64,000 nt of DNA from Methylophilus sp. DW102 (GCF_037076555.1 NZ_AP029023.1:434001-498000), one strand, 5' to 3'. Shown: positions 54,804-63,974, counted from the stretch's first letter. Numbers and translations are program-made. The notes: a model not told the origin generated them from the sequence alone.

Positions 54804-56960
54804 GTGACCGTGATTCGATTAAAAACAGTTTATTTGTCGTTGTTGTTAGCCTTGCCGATGTCGGCTGTTTGGGCGCAGGGGGAGGCTGGGAAGACTGCTT
54901 CTGCGCCAGCTGCAACAAACACTGATGACGATCAGCAAACTCTGGGTGAAGTTGAGGTTTCGACCAGCCGTCGCCAGAGTTTTCACTCAAACACGGTACA
55001 GGTCGGAACTTTCAGAGACATGAATCCGCTGGACGTGCCCTTGACCGTGAACACGGTGACGCGTGAGGTGTTGGATGCGCAAGCGACCAATTCATTGTTT
55101 GGCGCATTGCGGAACACCGCAGGGGTTTCACGCTCGCAATTGAGTGGCTCGACTTATGACAATATTGCGATCCGCGGCATTCTGGTCGAGAACCGCGGAA
55201 ACTACCGGCTCAATGGTTCGTTGCCGATTATTAATCTGATTGATACCCCACTAGAAAACAAAGAGCGGGTAGAAGTGCTCAAAGGGGCTTCGTCTCTGTA
55301 TTACGGCTTGGTGCCGCCTTCTGGCATTATCAACCTAGTGACCAAGCGCGCTGGAAAAGTTGAAAACAAAAGCCTCACCCTCTCCACCAATCAATTTGGC
55401 GCGCGTAGTGCTCATGTCGACTATGGCAAGCGTTTTGGCGCTGAACAGCAGTTTGGCGCACGCTTTAACGTGGTCACTGGCAGCGAAGATATTGGCATTG
55501 ACCATTATGACGGCAGCCGTGGTCTGGTCTCAGCCGCATTGGATTGGCGTGCAAACGATAAATTGTCTTTCAAACTTGACCTTGAGCATTACCGCAAAGA
55601 TGTTTCAGAGCAGGCAGCGATTGTAGTGCCTAATGCTGTCAACGGTAAGATCACGCTGCCGCCTGTGCCAGCAGCGACGCAAAACCTGGCGGGCAAATGG
55701 CAGCACTATGATGCTGAGGCAACCAATATTCTGTTCAGGACCGATTATGCCTTGAGTGATGACTGGAGTTGGTTGTTTGAAGCTGGACGAGCCAAGACGG
55801 AGCGCGACCGTAACTTTTCACAGTTTCAGAACTTTAACCCACTGACCGGAGAAGGGCAGCTTCAGGTGTCGTTTGTGCGTAATCAGGTCTTTACCAACAC
55901 CAATTTTAGAACCGAGTTACTCGGCTTGCTGGAAACGGGCCCCATCAAGCATCAGCTCACCTTGGGGTACACCAGTAATCAGCGTGAAGGCGTGACACCC
56001 ATGTTTGCCAGCACTTCTGTTGCTCAAAACTATTTCAATCCCAGAGTTGTTCCTGTGCTTGCGGCGGTTTCCAATAATCGTTTATCTGACCAGACAATTC
56101 TGGATCGAGGCGTGTATGTATTTGATCAAATGGCGTTGACAGACCAATGGACCCTCATGGCAGGTGCGCGGCAAAGTCGTTATGACACCGAGACCATTGC
56201 CACCAATGCAGGCACGGCAACGGCTACGCGCTTCAACGCCAAAAAAGTCATCCCCTCCGTGGCGCTGATGTACAAACTTCAGCCAAATATTTCTCTCTAC
56301 GCCAGTTACATTGAAGGGTTTGAAGATAGTGGTCAGGCACCAGCTAACCGGGCCAATGCAGGCGAGTTGCTGAACCCGGCAAAATCAAGACAAAAAGAAA
56401 TTGGCGTAAAAACCCAATTGTTTAACCGCTTTTTGCTGCAATTGGCTTATTTTGATATTGAGCGCGCCGCAGCGTTTACCAATCCGGTGACCAATACTTT
56501 CAAAGTCAATGGGGATGCGAATTATCAAGGCTTGGAATTTGCTGCTACTGGCGAGTTGACGGAGAGGCTGTCTGTCGCCGCCTCTTTCCTGTTGATGGAT
56601 GCGACCTTGAAAACACCTGACGCGGCTAGCAATGGCAATACGCCAGAAAATACGCCAGAGAAAACTGCCAGTCTGTTTGGCGAATACCAGATTGCGCAGG
56701 TCCCTGGCCTGTTTTTGAGTGCTGGCTTGTTTTATAGCGGCAAGCAGCAGGTGAATGCATTTAATCAAGCCAGCATAGATGGCTACACGATTGGGTCGGT
56801 AGGGGCCAGATATAAGACCCTGCTGGGCAAGCAAAAAGCCACTTTTCAGGTCGTGGTCGACAATGTCACGGATAAAGACTACTGGAGTACCGCAGGGAAC
56901 AGCCTGTTAGGCGTCGGCCGACCAAGAACCTTGCAGGCCAATCTGCGCCTGGATTTTTAA
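54804..56960 (+). CDS. TonB-dependent siderophore receptor
   Basis: 718 residues from a GTG start. Signal peptide (TVYLSLLLALPMSAVWA), plug (DVPLTVNTVTREVLDAQATNSLFGALRNTAGVSRSQLSG, RVEVLKGASSLYYGLVPPSGIINLVTKRA), barrel ending PRTLQANLRLDF. Related to the receptor at 48892. Visibly GC-richer than receptors A, B and D. No Fur box; bracketed by 11-base direct repeats. Confidence 0.9.
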   Translation: MTVIRLKTVYLSLLLALPMSAVWAQGEAGKTASAPAATNTDDDQQTLGEVEVSTSRRQSFHSNTVQVGTFRDMNPLDVPLTVNTVTREVLDAQATNSLFGALRNTAGVSRSQLSGSTYDNIAIRGILVENRGNYRLNGSLPIINLIDTPLENKERVEVLKGASSLYYGLVPPSGIINLVTKRAGKVENKSLTLSTNQFGARSAHVDYGKRFGAEQQFGARFNVVTGSEDIGIDHYDGSRGLVSAALDWRANDKLSFKLDLEHYRKDVSEQAAIVVPNAVNGKITLPPVPAATQNLAGKWQHYDAEATNILFRTDYALSDDWSWLFEAGRAKTERDRNFSQFQNFNPLTGEGQLQVSFVRNQVFTNTNFRTELLGLLETGPIKHQLTLGYTSNQREGVTPMFASTSVAQNYFNPRVVPVLAAVSNNRLSDQTILDRGVYVFDQMALTDQWTLMAGARQSRYDTETIATNAGTATATRFNAKKVIPSVALMYKLQPNISLYASYIEGFEDSGQAPANRANAGELLNPAKSRQKEIGVKTQLFNRFLLQLAYFDIERAAAFTNPVTNTFKVNGDANYQGLEFAATGELTERLSVAASFLLMDATLKTPDAASNGNTPENTPEKTASLFGEYQIAQVPGLFLSAGLFYSGKQQVNAFNQASIDGYTIGSVGARYKTLLGKQKATFQVVVDNVTDKDYWSTAGNSLLGVGRPRTLQANLRLDF

Positions 56961-56970
56961 CTGGCCCCTG
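56960..56970 (+). repeat. Direct repeat ACTGGCCCCTG, right copy
   Basis: Second copy of the repeat at 54683-54693, beginning in the stop codon of receptor C. Followed by an inverted pair CAGCTAGC/GCTAGCTG (about 56978-57010) that may be the end of its transcript. Confidence 0.5.
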
Positions 56971-57144
56971 TCACACACAGCTAGCTTGATATTGGCGTCA
57001 GGCTAGCTGCCCTGATGCGGTTTGTGCCCAGACCACAGGCCGCACCTACTTCGATTAAACGGCACCGCACAATTTGAGCTATATGACGCTTGGATTTCCA
57101 CCAGTATTTACATTTGCACAAATAAATTCTCGCACAACCTTTCA

Positions 57145-57174
57145 TTGCTTGTAAAAATGAGAATTGTTATCATT
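57145..57174 (+). promoter_or_regulatory. Fur-type promoter of TonB receptor D
   Basis: TTGCTT (57145-57150), 17 bases, TATCAT (57168-57173); Fur-type site AATGAGAATTGTTATCATT (57156-57174), same 19 bases as for receptor B, covers the -10. Confidence 0.88.
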
Positions 57175-57190
57175 CGTGCTTATTCAATTT

Positions 57191-57257
57191 GCAAGCCAAC
57201 GAGCATTGTTTCCAGTAGCCAGCAATTAACTCATTCAATCAATGACGGGAACTATTT
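57191..57257 (+). promoter_or_regulatory. Leader element copy D (TonB receptor D)
   Basis: GCAAGCCAACGAG at 57191 and TTCCAGTAGCCAGC at 57210. GTTTCC (57208-57213) pairs with GGGAAC (57247-57252), the Shine-Dalgarno; both arms have changed compared with the other copies and still pair. The GAG/TTC alternative is weaker here. Confidence 0.78.
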
Positions 57258-59483
57258 ATGCCATCCGGCTTTAATAAAAAAACAATGACGATAGCGCTGA
57301 TGATGGCGCTTCCAGCAATTGCGATCGCGGCAGATGAAGAGAAAAAAACTGCAGACGCGACTCAGACCATGACCGAGGTGAAGGTCAAAACGCAACGAAT
57401 TCAAGATGCGCCTAACAAAGGCTATCAAGCGACCAAGACCCGCGTCGGTAAAACCTATCAGGATCCGCAAGATGTGCCGCAGGCAGTCACTACGCTAACC
57501 AGAGAATTGCTGCATGATCAGCAAGTGGGCTCACTGCGTGAAGCCTTGCGTAATGTGGTTGGCTTATCAGTGAATGCTGCTGAAGGTGGACGATCCGGTG
57601 ATAACTTTAACCTGCGCGGTTTTTATACTTTTGGTGATATTTATCTGGATAACATGCGCGATACCGCGCAGTACAACCGTGAAACATTTAACCTTGAGCA
57701 GGTGGATGTATTGCGTGGGTCTGCGGCAATGTTATTTGGCCGTGGTCAAGCGGGGGGGGTCATCAACCAGGTAACCAAGATGGCAGAGTTAAACGATAAG
57801 AATGTCGTGACAGGTAGCCTAGGTAATTATGATTATCATCAAGCGACGGGCGACTTTAATAAAAAGCTCACAGACACGGCGGCGATTCGTGTCAATGTCA
57901 TGGATAGACACGAAGAAACCTACCGAAAAAACCCGGCAAACGGGGATCATCCGGAATTTGATCGACAAGGGCTTGCGGTCAGCTTTGGTGCAGGTATCGG
58001 TACTGAGAATGAAGTATTCCTAAATCATGTCTATTTGCGAACTAGAGATGTTCCAGATTATGGTGTCTTGTTCTTGAATAAGCGACCAATTGATACTACT
58101 GTTTCAGGGGTTAAAATTGACGATAAAACATTTTATGGAAACAGTAAAAACTTTGATAACAGTGACACCAACATCACTACAGGTATTTTTACCCATAAGT
58201 TTGACGATGACACGCAGTTACGCACACAGTTAAGACACGCTGAGTATGAACGTGCTTATTGGGCAAAAACGCCGCAGACTGGCACCATTATTCTTCCTCC
58301 CACAGCGGCGGCAGGAAATGGAGGTAACCAAGTAAGAACCCAGGATTACGAAACATACAATCTACAGTCAGACTTTAGCACTAAGCTTACTTTGGCAGGC
58401 ATGACGCATTCTGTATTAACAGGTGTTGAATACTTGCATGAAAAATCTTACCGGAATTCATTGCGTAATTTAGGTACAACTGCAGATCCATATTACACTG
58501 AGGATGCAGAGACAGCCATTACGCCTGCCAATGCACAATATGCAAAATTCAGTGCAAACAATTATGCGGTGTACGCACAGGATAGCGTGGAGTTTATGCC
58601 GCATTGGACGGCATTGGTGGGTATTAGACGTGATGAAATGAAAGCTGACTACACAACTAGTGCAGCCCCTCATCTTGACTATGGTCAAAATAGCTATAGA
58701 AGTGGACTTTCTTGGCAGCCAACTACAGATCAGCATTATTACATTACATACAGCAATTCATTTAGCCCAACTGCTGATTTGTATCAATTGACGACTGCTA
58801 AGCAACCTCCAGAGCGTAGTCGAACGCTGGAAGTTGGAAGCAAGTGGCTATTTATGGATGGTGATTTGGCTTTAAGAACGGCTTTGTTTACAACAACTAA
58901 AGATTGGGAGCGTAATACCGATTTAGCAACTTTTGGTAACACCCCTATTTTAACTAAGCGTAGAAGGACAAATGGACTTGAAGTTGAGTTGGCTGGTAAG
59001 GTCACTGAACATTGGGACGTTTTTGCTGGTCTTGCTTTATTGGATGCCTATATCATTAATGTAGCTGAAAACATTAATGCCACGACAGGAGCCGTAACTT
59101 TTGCTGACTCAAGACTGGCTGGTGTGCGTGCAAGGAACACGCCGCGTACAACTTTTAATCTTTGGACAACTTACGACTGGAGCAATGGTTGGAAAGTGGG
59201 TGGTGGCGTTGAGGCTAAAGCGGATCGCTATGGTTATAGTCCAGTAGCTTCAGGCACTAATGCAAATGCGCTCTTTGTAAATGGATCTTTCAAGCCAAAT
59301 ACAGCGCCTGGCTATGCACGCGTCGATGCGATGGTGGCTTACGAACAACCGAAATGGGCGGTGCGTTTAAATATCAAGAACTTGCTAGACAAAACCTATT
59401 ATGATGCGATTTATGATAATGGTGCTTTCTTGACACCAGGCAACCGTCGCCAGGCTATCGTCACTACTGAGTACAAGTTCTAG
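57258..59483 (+). CDS. fiu: TonB-dependent catecholate siderophore receptor, Fiu-like
   Basis: 741 residues. Signal peptide (MTIALMMALPAIAIA), plug (DPQDVPQAVTTLTRELLHDQQVGSLREALRNVVGLSVNAAEGGRSGDNFNLRGFYTFGDIYLDNMRDTAQYNRETFNLEQVDVLRG in parts), barrel ending QAIVTTEYKF. The plug and the piuC gene nine bases downstream match the Fiu-YbiX pair. Fur-type promoter and leader D precede it. Confidence 0.92.
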   Translation: MPSGFNKKTMTIALMMALPAIAIAADEEKKTADATQTMTEVKVKTQRIQDAPNKGYQATKTRVGKTYQDPQDVPQAVTTLTRELLHDQQVGSLREALRNVVGLSVNAAEGGRSGDNFNLRGFYTFGDIYLDNMRDTAQYNRETFNLEQVDVLRGSAAMLFGRGQAGGVINQVTKMAELNDKNVVTGSLGNYDYHQATGDFNKKLTDTAAIRVNVMDRHEETYRKNPANGDHPEFDRQGLAVSFGAGIGTENEVFLNHVYLRTRDVPDYGVLFLNKRPIDTTVSGVKIDDKTFYGNSKNFDNSDTNITTGIFTHKFDDDTQLRTQLRHAEYERAYWAKTPQTGTIILPPTAAAGNGGNQVRTQDYETYNLQSDFSTKLTLAGMTHSVLTGVEYLHEKSYRNSLRNLGTTADPYYTEDAETAITPANAQYAKFSANNYAVYAQDSVEFMPHWTALVGIRRDEMKADYTTSAAPHLDYGQNSYRSGLSWQPTTDQHYYITYSNSFSPTADLYQLTTAKQPPERSRTLEVGSKWLFMDGDLALRTALFTTTKDWERNTDLATFGNTPILTKRRRTNGLEVELAGKVTEHWDVFAGLALLDAYIINVAENINATTGAVTFADSRLAGVRARNTPRTTFNLWTTYDWSNGWKVGGGVEAKADRYGYSPVASGTNANALFVNGSFKPNTAPGYARVDAMVAYEQPKWAVRLNIKNLLDKTYYDAIYDNGAFLTPGNRRQAIVTTEYKF

Positions 59484-59491
59484 GAGTTAAT

Positions 59492-60172
59492 TTGCTGTTA
59501 AGTTTACCGGGGGTTTTGCTTGAAGAAGAGCTGCATACTATCCGTGCCTTGCTGAAGCAGGCGCAATGGGTGGATGGCCGCACAACCGCCGGTATTCAGG
59601 CAGCCAGTGTTAAAAACAACCAGCAGCTGGCCGAAGACGACCCGTTGCTGGCACAAATCCGCAGGATCGTGTTGCAGGCATTGCAGCGCGATCCTTTATT
59701 TTTTTCGGCCGCTTTGCCAGACAAAATCTTGCCGCCTTTTGTGAATCGTTATGCGGGTGAGACCAATGCCTATGGATTTCACGTCGATAGTGCCATGCGT
59801 CACATGCCGGATGGCAGTGCGCGGGTACGGGCAGATGTTTCGGCTACCCTGTTTTTTAACGACCCGGATGAATATGAAGGCGGTGAGCTGGTGGTGCAGG
59901 ATGTGTTTGGTGACCAGCGCATCAAGCTCAAAGCGGGTGCTATCGTCATTTATCCCTCTAGCTCGGTGCATGCGGTGACGCCGGTCACGCGTGGTGAGCG
60001 CTTGGCTAGCTTTATGTTTATTCAGAGCATGGTGCGCGACGCCGCGCAACGGCGCATGCTATTTGATATGGATATGGCCTTGGTCCGCTTGCGCCAGCAA
60101 CAAGGGGAAACGCCAGAAGTGGTGCAGTTAACCGGCATTTACCATAACCTGTTGCGCCAGTGGGCGCTCTAA
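59492..60172 (+). CDS. piuC: PKHD-type Fe(II)/2-oxoglutarate hydroxylase (PiuC/YbiX)
   Basis: 226 residues from a TTG with AGGAG upstream. Iron site: His and Asp in YGFHVDSAMRH, distal His in SSSVHAVTPVTRGER with the 2-oxoglutarate Arg. Genes of this type follow catecholate receptors (fiu-ybiX, piuA-piuC); the substrate, perhaps the siderophore, is not established. Cotranscribed with receptor D. Confidence 0.92.
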   Translation: MLLSLPGVLLEEELHTIRALLKQAQWVDGRTTAGIQAASVKNNQQLAEDDPLLAQIRRIVLQALQRDPLFFSAALPDKILPPFVNRYAGETNAYGFHVDSAMRHMPDGSARVRADVSATLFFNDPDEYEGGELVVQDVFGDQRIKLKAGAIVIYPSSSVHAVTPVTRGERLASFMFIQSMVRDAAQRRMLFDMDMALVRLRQQQGETPEVVQLTGIYHNLLRQWAL

Positions 60173-60176
60173 GCGA

Positions 60177-61223
60177 ATGCAGTCCTTACCTTTGCTCCCC
60201 TATTTTGCCCAGCAAGCGCAAGCCAAATTGCCAGCTGATGTCTGGCATTATTTGCAGTCAGATGCCGGGAACGGGTTGCAATTGCAGGTCAACGAAACGG
60301 GCTGGCAAAGCAAGAAGGTCTGTCCACGTCCACTCCTGCCCCTCCATCAACCGAACACGAGTTGTAGCATTTTTGGCGAGCAATGGGCGCATCCCATCCT
60401 GTTGGCGCCAGTGGCTTATCAGCGCTTGTTTCATGCCGATGGCGAGATTGGCACCGCTGTCGCTTGCAATGCCCAGCAGGGGCAGATGATGGTGAGCAGT
60501 CTGGCCAGTCAACCTGTGAGCGAGATTGTAGCGCAGGCACAACAACCGCTCTGGTTTCAGCTCTATTGGCAAGGTGACCGCGAGCAAACCGCGGCGTTAT
60601 TGCATAAAGCCGTGGCAGCTGGTATCAGCGCAGTCGTGTTCACTGTCGATGCGCCAGTCAAGCAAGCTTTAATTGATTTACCAGACAGGATTTCGGCAGT
60701 CAATCTGGCGCAGCCACTCAGCATGCGTCCTGTGCAAGCGGGCCAAAGCCAAGTGTTCGATGGCTGGATGACGCAGGCGCCGACTTGGGACGATGTGGCC
60801 TGGCTCAGGCAGCAAGTGAACCTCCCCTTGCTACTGAAAGGTCTGATGCATGTAGAGGATGCCCGGCGGGCGGTGGAATGCGGCTGTGACGGCGTGGTCA
60901 TTTCCAATCACGGTGGCCGCGTGCTTGATAGCACTCCGTCAGTGGCGGCAGTGCTGCCAACGATCGTGGCTGCCGTGGGTAGCCAATGCAAAATCCTGGT
61001 GGATAGTGGTATCCGCTCCGGGCAAGATGTGTTTAAAGCGCTGGCGTTGGGCGCCGATGCCGTTTGTATTGGTCGCCCTTACATCTGGGGCCTGGCTGCA
61101 GAAGGCGCGATGGGCGTAGCAAAAGTGATCCGCACATTGCGTGATGAGCTGGAAATGACCATGGCGTTGACTGGCGTTTCGAATTTGGCAGAGCTGCGCC
61201 AGGTAGAATTGTTTGAATCATGA
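60177..61223 (+). CDS. FMN-dependent alpha-hydroxy-acid oxidase
   Basis: 348 residues. FMN barrel with WFQLYWQGDRE, VFTVDAPV, LLLKGLMHVEDARRAVECGCDGVVISNHGGRVLDSTPS (the catalytic His in SNHGGR), ILVDSGIRSGQDVFKALALGADAVCIGRPYIWGLAAEG. Oxidises lactate or another 2-hydroxy acid. Four bases after piuC, so part of the receptor D operon. Confidence 0.88.
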   Translation: MQSLPLLPYFAQQAQAKLPADVWHYLQSDAGNGLQLQVNETGWQSKKVCPRPLLPLHQPNTSCSIFGEQWAHPILLAPVAYQRLFHADGEIGTAVACNAQQGQMMVSSLASQPVSEIVAQAQQPLWFQLYWQGDREQTAALLHKAVAAGISAVVFTVDAPVKQALIDLPDRISAVNLAQPLSMRPVQAGQSQVFDGWMTQAPTWDDVAWLRQQVNLPLLLKGLMHVEDARRAVECGCDGVVISNHGGRVLDSTPSVAAVLPTIVAAVGSQCKILVDSGIRSGQDVFKALALGADAVCIGRPYIWGLAAEGAMGVAKVIRTLRDELEMTMALTGVSNLAELRQVELFES

Positions 61224-61236
61224 AAAGGACGTTTTG

Positions 61237-61515
61237 ATGAAAAAAATTGGTTTTTCACTCTTGTTGGCAATCGGCCTGCTGCATGCACAAGCTGCGTTGG
61301 CCGCGGCGGATTGCAAATCCTATCCAAAAGAGGAGTGGGCTTCAGAAGATACCCTTAAGGAAGCGCTGGAAGCAGAAGGCTATACCATCAAAAAATTTAA
61401 AGTAGATGGTAATTGTTATGAAATTTATGGCCGTAACAAAGAGGGTAAGAAGGTTGAGATTTACTTCGACATGAAAACGCTGGCGATCGTCAAAGCCATC
61501 GGCTTGAAAGACTAA
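61237..61515 (+). CDS. Small secreted PepSY-domain protein
   Basis: About 92 residues; start MKKIGFSLLLAIGLLHAQAALA at 61237 with AAAAGGA upstream. Periplasmic PepSY domain: WASEDTLKEALEAEGYTIKKFKVDGNCYEIYGRNKEGKKVEIYFDMKTLAIVKA. Two Cys (DCKSY, GNCYE) may form a disulfide. Lies with cytochrome b561, a common pairing. Confidence 0.85.
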   Translation: MKKIGFSLLLAIGLLHAQAALAAADCKSYPKEEWASEDTLKEALEAEGYTIKKFKVDGNCYEIYGRNKEGKKVEIYFDMKTLAIVKAIGLKD

Positions 61516-61523
61516 GTGGGGAG

Positions 61524-62057
61524 ATGTTGCAGCCATCCGCAATGCTTTGGCCCTGGTGGGTGCGTCTGAGTCACTGGCTGGTGGCAGCCGGGGTGATGGC
61601 ATTGTGGCTGATGAGCCATGTCTGGTATGAAACGGATGCGCTACATCGCACGGTTGGCTACGCTGTGCTGGCAATCATTATGATCCGCATCATGGCCGGG
61701 TGTTTTAGCGCATACCCAAGTTCGCGCTTTCATCTGCCCGGCCTGCGTGACATCCGCTTGCACATTGCAGAAGTGCGTCAAGCAAGACTGTCTGTGCATG
61801 TCGGGCACAATCCCCTAGGTCAATGGGCCGTGTATGTCATCTGGATGCTGATTGCCTTGCTGGCGCTGACTGGCTGGTTAAGCCGCACCGATGCCTTTTG
61901 GGGCGAAGAGGGGCCGGTTGTAACTCATGCACTGTTGAGTTGGTTACTGATGGCCGTGATTGCGTTGCATATTGTTGCGGTGATCTGGATTGGACGCTTG
62001 TCCAAGCAGCATTTAGTGCGGCAAATGTGGCATGGCCGCATTCACTTACGCAAATAA
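61524..62057 (+). CDS. Cytochrome b561 family protein
   Basis: 177 residues with four membrane helices and heme-ligand His (LSHWLVAAG, ALHRTVGY, HNPLGQWAVYVIWML, LLMAVIALHIVAV). Likely takes electrons to the PepSY partner or periplasmic iron reduction. Eight bases after the small PepSY gene. Confidence 0.88.
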   Translation: MLQPSAMLWPWWVRLSHWLVAAGVMALWLMSHVWYETDALHRTVGYAVLAIIMIRIMAGCFSAYPSSRFHLPGLRDIRLHIAEVRQARLSVHVGHNPLGQWAVYVIWMLIALLALTGWLSRTDAFWGEEGPVVTHALLSWLLMAVIALHIVAVIWIGRLSKQHLVRQMWHGRIHLRK

Positions 62058-62072
62058 GCGGGCCTTGCGCCT

Positions 62073-63863
62073 TTAATCTACTTCAATCGGTGGGGCAACC
62101 TTGAGCACTTCGTCTACGGTTGTCAGGCCTGCCGCAATTTTCTCAGCACCGTTTAGCATCAAAGGTTGCATCCCCGCTTGCGTGGCAGCCTGTCTGAGTT
62201 GGATCAAATCGGTTTCAGGCGTGATCAGTTTGCGTAAGGTCGGTGTGAGTGTCAGCATCTCATAAATCCCGGTGCGACCACGGTAACCCGTGTTGCGGCA
62301 CTCCTTGCAGCCCACGGCTTTCATGATTTTTGCCGGTTTGGCGGCCTTGAACGGGCGCGTAACGCTGGCCCATTCTGCGTCAGAAATGGTGGCTTCTGTT
62401 TTGCAATGCGGGCACAAGGTGCGCACCAGCCGTTGCGCCATAATCCCTAGCAGGCTGGAATGTATCAGGTAGGCAGGCACGCCTAAATCCAGCAAGCGCG
62501 TGACAGCCGATGGCGCATCGTTGGTGTGCAGCGTGGATAGCACCAGGTGGCCGGTCAGCGCGGCCTGAATCGCCATATCGGCGGTTTCCTGATCGCGGAT
62601 CTCGCCGACCATGATAATGTCGGGGTCTTGGCGCATCAGTGTACGTATGCCTTCGGCAAAGCCCAGGCCGATATTCTGTGTCACCTGCATCTGGTTAAAG
62701 GCCGGCTCTATCATCTCAATCGGGTCTTCTACCGTACATACATTGACTTCATCGGTCGCCAATTGCTTGAGTGTGGTATACAGCGTGGTGGTTTTGCCCG
62801 AGCCGGTAGGCCCGGTGACCAGAATGATGCCGTTGGGCTGGTGAGTCCACTGTGCCCATTGCTCGCCCTGACGCTTGGAAAAACCGAGTAACTGAAAATC
62901 CTGTACCAGCACGTCCGGCTTGAAAATCCGCATCACCAGTTTTTCGCCAAACGCGGTCGGCATGGTCGATAAGCGTAATTCAACCTCCTTGCCATCAGTG
63001 TCTACGGTTTTGACACGACCATCCTGCGGGCGGCGTTTCTCCACCATGTCCATCCGCCCCAGCAGCTTGATGCGGCTGGTAATCGCATTCATGATATTGC
63101 TCGGCAGCTGATAAACCTGATGCAATACACCGTCGATGCGGAAACGCATCAAGCCCAGATTGCGGCGCGGTTCCAGGTGGATATCACTGGCGCGCTGCTC
63201 GAAGGCATATTTAAACAACCAGTCGACAATGCTCACCACGTGCTGTTCATTCGCATCCAGTTGGCGGTCTTTGCCCAGCTCAATCAACTGTTCAAAGTTT
63301 TGTACGCCGACAATTTGCCCGGCCTTGGCGGCATTCGCAGATTGAATCGCTGCAGAAAGCTGATACACCTCGGGCAAATAACGCTGCAAGTCCAGCGGAT
63401 TCACCATCACCACTTCAATGCGCAACTTCAGCATCCGCTCCAGATCATGCAGCCAGGTCTGGTGGAATGGATCGGCCGTCGCAATTGTGGCCACCCCATT
63501 CCTGACCGTAATCGGCATGATGCGCAGGCGCTCGGCATAGGCTTGCGACACAATTTGCGCCGCGGCACTAAAGTCCAGTTTTAGGGGGTCGATTTGATAA
63601 TAAGGCACTGCAGCCTGCTCTGCCACAAAGCGGCTCAGGGCCTCTACAGTCAATAATTGATTGGGGTTTTGTAAATCCGGCCATTTTTGCTCGGCCACAA
63701 TCACAACCGGGTGAATTTTGGAGCTGTCCCGCTTGCGATCTTTATAAAGCTTTTCAGCCTGGACTTTATCTGCATGCCCATGAGCAACCAGCATGCGTAA
63801 CAAATCCGAGAGCCGCAGGCTCTCTATGGTTTTGGGCGAGGAAACGGGGATTGGACTATTCAT
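62073..63863 (-). CDS. GspE/PilB-type secretion ATPase
   Basis: 596 residues. N-terminal MshEN-like region, then the ATPase core: Walker A GPTGSGKTTTLY, Asp box and Walker B DIIMVGEIRDQETADMA, His box VLSTLHTNDAPSAVTR. Zinc-binding CPHC...CKEC motif near the C-terminus (RTLCPHCKTEA, CKECRNTGYRGRTGIYEML). GspE of a type II system or PilB of type IV pili; no partner gene is in the window to tell which. Confidence 0.88.
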   Translation of the reverse strand: MNSPIPVSSPKTIESLRLSDLLRMLVAHGHADKVQAEKLYKDRKRDSSKIHPVVIVAEQKWPDLQNPNQLLTVEALSRFVAEQAAVPYYQIDPLKLDFSAAAQIVSQAYAERLRIMPITVRNGVATIATADPFHQTWLHDLERMLKLRIEVVMVNPLDLQRYLPEVYQLSAAIQSANAAKAGQIVGVQNFEQLIELGKDRQLDANEQHVVSIVDWLFKYAFEQRASDIHLEPRRNLGLMRFRIDGVLHQVYQLPSNIMNAITSRIKLLGRMDMVEKRRPQDGRVKTVDTDGKEVELRLSTMPTAFGEKLVMRIFKPDVLVQDFQLLGFSKRQGEQWAQWTHQPNGIILVTGPTGSGKTTTLYTTLKQLATDEVNVCTVEDPIEMIEPAFNQMQVTQNIGLGFAEGIRTLMRQDPDIIMVGEIRDQETADMAIQAALTGHLVLSTLHTNDAPSAVTRLLDLGVPAYLIHSSLLGIMAQRLVRTLCPHCKTEATISDAEWASVTRPFKAAKPAKIMKAVGCKECRNTGYRGRTGIYEMLTLTPTLRKLITPETDLIQLRQAATQAGMQPLMLNGAEKIAAGLTTVDEVLKVAPPIEVD

Positions 63864-63926
63864 GTCACATGCTGGCTAGACTAGCTGCAAATGATGCAAG
63901 AGTCATGCCATCAGGAGGTGGCAGAA

Positions 63927-63974
63927 ATGGTCATATTGGTTAGATTTGAAATGTGTTTAGCCCGGGGTGTCTAA
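63927..63974 (+). other. 15-codon open frame with a strong ribosome-binding site
   Basis: AGGAGGT six bases before ATG, then 15 codons (MVILVRFEMCLARGV) and a stop. It may be a leader peptide, or chance; the downstream gene would lie outside the window. Confidence 0.25.

Noticed and set aside
42541..57257. Cobalamin riboswitch as explanation for the leader element
   Set aside because: No B12 box (AGYCMGnAgaCCTGCC) and only about 60 bases long, far too short.
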